Positions 61,701-64,000 of a stretch of 64,000 nt of DNA are shown here, one piece after another. The DNA is taken from the NCBI RefSeq assembly GCF_000005505.3, contig NC_016132.3, positions 48,188,914-48,252,913 of the forward strand. Direction: 5' to 3'. Numbering within the stretch: position 1 is the first letter of the stretch; the number at the start of each line of letters is the position of its first letter. The translations under genes were made by a program, and so were the position numbers. The notes under the pieces were generated by a model. That model ran no database searches, had not been told where the DNA came from, and worked only from the letters and a program-made list of their open reading frames with translations. Source of the stretch: Brachypodium distachyon. Taxonomy: Eukaryota > Streptophyta > Magnoliopsida > Poales > Poaceae.

Positions 61701-62082
61701 CTTCTGGTCCGTGTGGAAGTCCTTGTACAGGAGATCTGCAAGACAACAAAGAATAGGAGCAGTAACAAGCAATTAGTCCCTCCGAAAGCTCAAATCGAGC
61801 AGAGAAGAATAAGCACCGCACCCAAATCCCACAAAACCCCTCAAAAGTACACCCGAAAGAGAAGCGCTCATCCTGACCTCTGGCCTTCTGGCCGACCTCG
61901 GAGTAGAGACCGTGACCGGGGGCCACCTTGGAAGGACCGTCACCCGATTTCGCCTCGGAAGGACCATCACCCGGGGTGAGACCACCGGCGGCCGCCGCCA
62001 TGGAGGGAGCGTCAACCGAGGCTACCACGAAAGGAGCGTCGACCGGAGCCGACATGGAAGGCACGTCGACCGGAGCCGCCAT
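58702..62082 (-). CDS. VDAC: VDAC / mitochondrial outer-membrane porin with N-terminal extension
   Basis: Six exons: 62082-61878, 61735-61668, 59871-59761, 59626-59537, 59450-59242, 59002-58702, giving 327 residues; plant VDACs usually have about 275. VDAC forms a beta-barrel channel for metabolites in the mitochondrial outer membrane. The conserved part starts near residue 55 ([18 protein letters not shown]) and runs through typical strands ([50 protein letters not shown]) to the C-terminus [10 protein letters not shown]. The extra 54 or so residues are Ala/Pro/Ser-rich with repeated (A/S)(P/S)VD(V/A)P and two GDGPS units. ATG 62082 is the first ATG downstream of a TATA box; in-frame ATGs at 62055 and 62001 would give 318 or 300 residues. 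Intron 2 is about 1.8 kb and carries a Stowaway. Confidence 0.93.
60515..60604. mobile_element. Stowaway-like MITE in VDAC intron 2
   Basis: 90-bp element, CTCCCTCCATAAAAAAGTGA to CACTTTTTATGGATCAGAGG, flanked by TA on both sides. The interior matches the copies at 3526-3619 and 56848-56940. Confidence 0.88.
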
Positions 62083-62197
62083 GGATGGAGAAAGGTTCTG
62101 CGTGAGGAGCAAACGGCCGCGGAGGCGGTAGATGCCCGGTGGGGAAGGCGGTGGTGGTGTGTGGGTTTTGGGGAAGGGGGAGGGAAGGAAGCGCCGG

Positions 62198-62204
62198 CTT
62201 TATA
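62198..62204 (-). promoter_or_regulatory. Probable TATA box of the VDAC gene
   Basis: On the minus strand the sequence reads TATAAAG in a GC-rich surround, about 115 bases before ATG 62082. That spacing allows a transcription start near 62170 and makes ATG 62082 the first start codon in the leader. Confidence 0.6.
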
Positions 62205-64000
62205 ACGGCGTGGAGGGGAGATAGCCGGATGAAGCCTGTTACAAGATGAACGGCTCAGATCCCTTGAGGCGGGTGTTCGCTGCCTTTTTCTTGAAGAGAA
62301 AGAAGCTGAGGCTTCTTTTTCCTTTTTCTTTTGAGGGAGAAAAAGAAGCTGGGGCTTTGTCCTGTAGCCTTGGGATAAAGTTTCTGTTGAACCCTTGGAG
62401 AAAGGGTTGATGAGGAGACGGGTCAAACATGGTCAATTTGGTCACGGACTCTGAGTTGATGCTTTACGAACCCGTCTCTCTGCAGTCTGCACACACATAA
62501 GCTTGAATTGATCTGCATTTGTCGTTTACCCTGCTTTAAAAATGGAACAAAATTCAGACGTTATGCGGCATTTGGTTCCTTACTATCTTGTTCAAAACCA
62601 GGATACTGAAAAAATTGCGATTGAAAACCCTGATTCCCCTCGGACACCGAAAAAATTGCATTTCTAGTTGCTTCTGTTTAGCCTCTCTCACTCAACGCTT
62701 CGATTATCCGGTATTTCGATCTATGCTAACTTCAAATCTAAATAGGCTATGCAGAAAAATGGCCTACACATCAAATTTTCAATCTTATCATAGCCCTTGA
62801 AAAACAAAACTAGCCAACCAGGTCATGAAAAGTCTACGCATTTTAATCCAACATTAGCACTTAAACAAATTCATACAGCAAGCTTCGAGGCAGTATTTGT
62901 TGGTCGGTTGCAACATGATGAATGGAATACGGAAAATGCGTTAGACTTGTCATGGTGGCCATCAGGCAAAGGCTTTTTTGACCGGCTGAGGCACAACAAA
63001 AAAGCCTGGTCTGAAACACGACACGCGGAGCTCGAAGGCACGGAAAAAAGCACAGGGGCACAAGGCACAACACGGCCCTGGTAGCCACCTCCATATGATA
63101 TTTTTTTTTCCCAATTCTAATATTTAAAGAAATTTTTCTAATTTTTCCTAGAATAAAAAAAAGTCCGAACATGCCAAAACGGAAATTAATCCTAAGAGAC
63201 CTGGTCTCTCCTTCAGGCTGAAAGACCACGTCCATCTTGTGATATGTGTGAAATCCACTGCATTATAATCATGATTATTATTTTTCATTTGTCATTCCAA
63301 ATACTTTGAGATTATTTTTAAAGGCTAATTTATCCACGTGACATATGGGTGTCTCGAAAAACCAGTTCTCTTAAAGATTATTTTGTTAAAACTGACACGC
63401 CGGGCTTTCAGGCCGTAGGCCGAGCACGAAACAAGTCCGGACCAACTCGGGCATGTGGGCCGACCCGGCATGACACGAAACCGTTCCGGGCCAACTCGGG
63501 TTGTGCCATGCCGGGCCCGATGGGCGATGGCCAGCATGTTTTGAGAATGCGTTAGTCTTTTTGGCTGGTCTAAGAGCATCTTCAACAAGAAGTACTACAC
63601 GGGTACCAAGAAACTAGTGACCAATGTGCAGAAGAGATGAATACCACAACTAAATAGTGGTTAATTGAAGAAGTAACATGTGCTACACGGATACCAAGAC
63701 AGAAAAAAAGATGACATGTGGATCCATCAAGAAAAAAAAATGAATAGAGAAAAAACATATTAAAAAAAGAGAGAAAAAATTCAGTATCAACGACCGTTGG
63801 AGATGGCATAATTGCATACGATGGTTCCTCGATCGCCTAGTTTGGGGTTCGGTGCTGCCGAAGTAAACTGTCTGTCTCGCCTCCACAAAAAGTTGGAAAT
63901 GGTACGCCCAGACTCGTATTGTATATTTGTATGCCATCCGTAACTGAATTAATTATTCTCTGGTTCCACGAGTCAATCCATCCTTCTGGTCTTCTCCAGG
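62205..64000. other. VDAC upstream and right-edge intergenic region
   Basis: No gene was recognised to the window edge. 63390-63540 is a GC-rich stretch of repeated GGGCC/CCGGGC-type words common in grass repeats. A possible decayed MITE lies at about 63573-63806: GAGCATCTTCAAC at the left, GTTGGAGATGGC at the right. Confidence 0.4.

Noticed and set aside
1..64000. CRISPR arrays, bacterial operons, tRNA or rRNA genes
   Set aside because: None seen; direct repeats found are plant minisatellites or transposon features, and no tRNA cloverleaf with a convincing TTCGA arm was recognised by eye.

Overview
This window is plant nuclear DNA, almost certainly from a grass (Poaceae); membership of the Pooideae is a guess. 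The reasons are intron-rich genes with GT-AG introns, GC-rich 5' ends typical of monocot genes, plant-only families (class XI myosin, PMI1-type NT-C2 protein, WRKY, double-AP2 factor, plastid alpha-amylase) and many Stowaway-type MITEs with CTCCCTCC-type ends and TA target duplications. There are no bacterial-style operons. All gene models were spliced by hand: exon junctions were chosen so that GT-AG sites, reading phase and family-conserved residues agree.

Layout, left to right. 1-9823 (-): 5' part of a class XI myosin heavy chain, with motor and first IQ motifs; the rest lies off the left edge. 13428-17017 (-): a PMI1-like NT-C2 protein. 19620-20533 (-): a group IIc WRKY factor with the WRKYGKK variant. 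23222-27754: a PIF/Harbinger DNA transposon with perfect 15-bp terminal repeats and a TAA duplication. It carries a Myb/SANT-like ORF1, a transposase broken by a stop and a frameshift, and a coding segment that looks captured from a SKP1-like gene. 29829-33199 (-): a RabG3/Rab7-type GTPase with a 5'-truncated LINE in one intron. 34880-36061: two related TIR elements side by side. 37198-40414 (+): a WRI1-like double-AP2 factor. 40686-43806 (-): a protein combining a CXXCXGXG-type zinc region, NUMOD3-like segments and four CCHC knuckles. 44603-45917: a 1.3-kb non-autonomous CACTA element. 47450-57737 (+): an AMY3-type plastid alpha-amylase with two CBM45-like modules and a GH13 domain. 58702-62082 (-): a VDAC/porin with an unusual N-terminal extension.

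The host genes are unrelated neighbours: cytoskeletal motor, chloroplast positioning, transcription factors, vacuolar trafficking, starch breakdown and mitochondrial outer-membrane transport. The gaps and introns hold mainly small transposons, at least nine of them Stowaway-like. I see no clearly new multi-gene system. The most unusual signals are the SKP1-like segment inside the PIF/Harbinger element, the repeat-bearing VDAC N-terminus, tandem in-frame splice acceptors in the AP2 gene that could include or skip Val-Tyr-Leu, the LysM-like tail of the PMI1-like protein, and the architecture and out-of-phase first exon of the zinc-knuckle gene.
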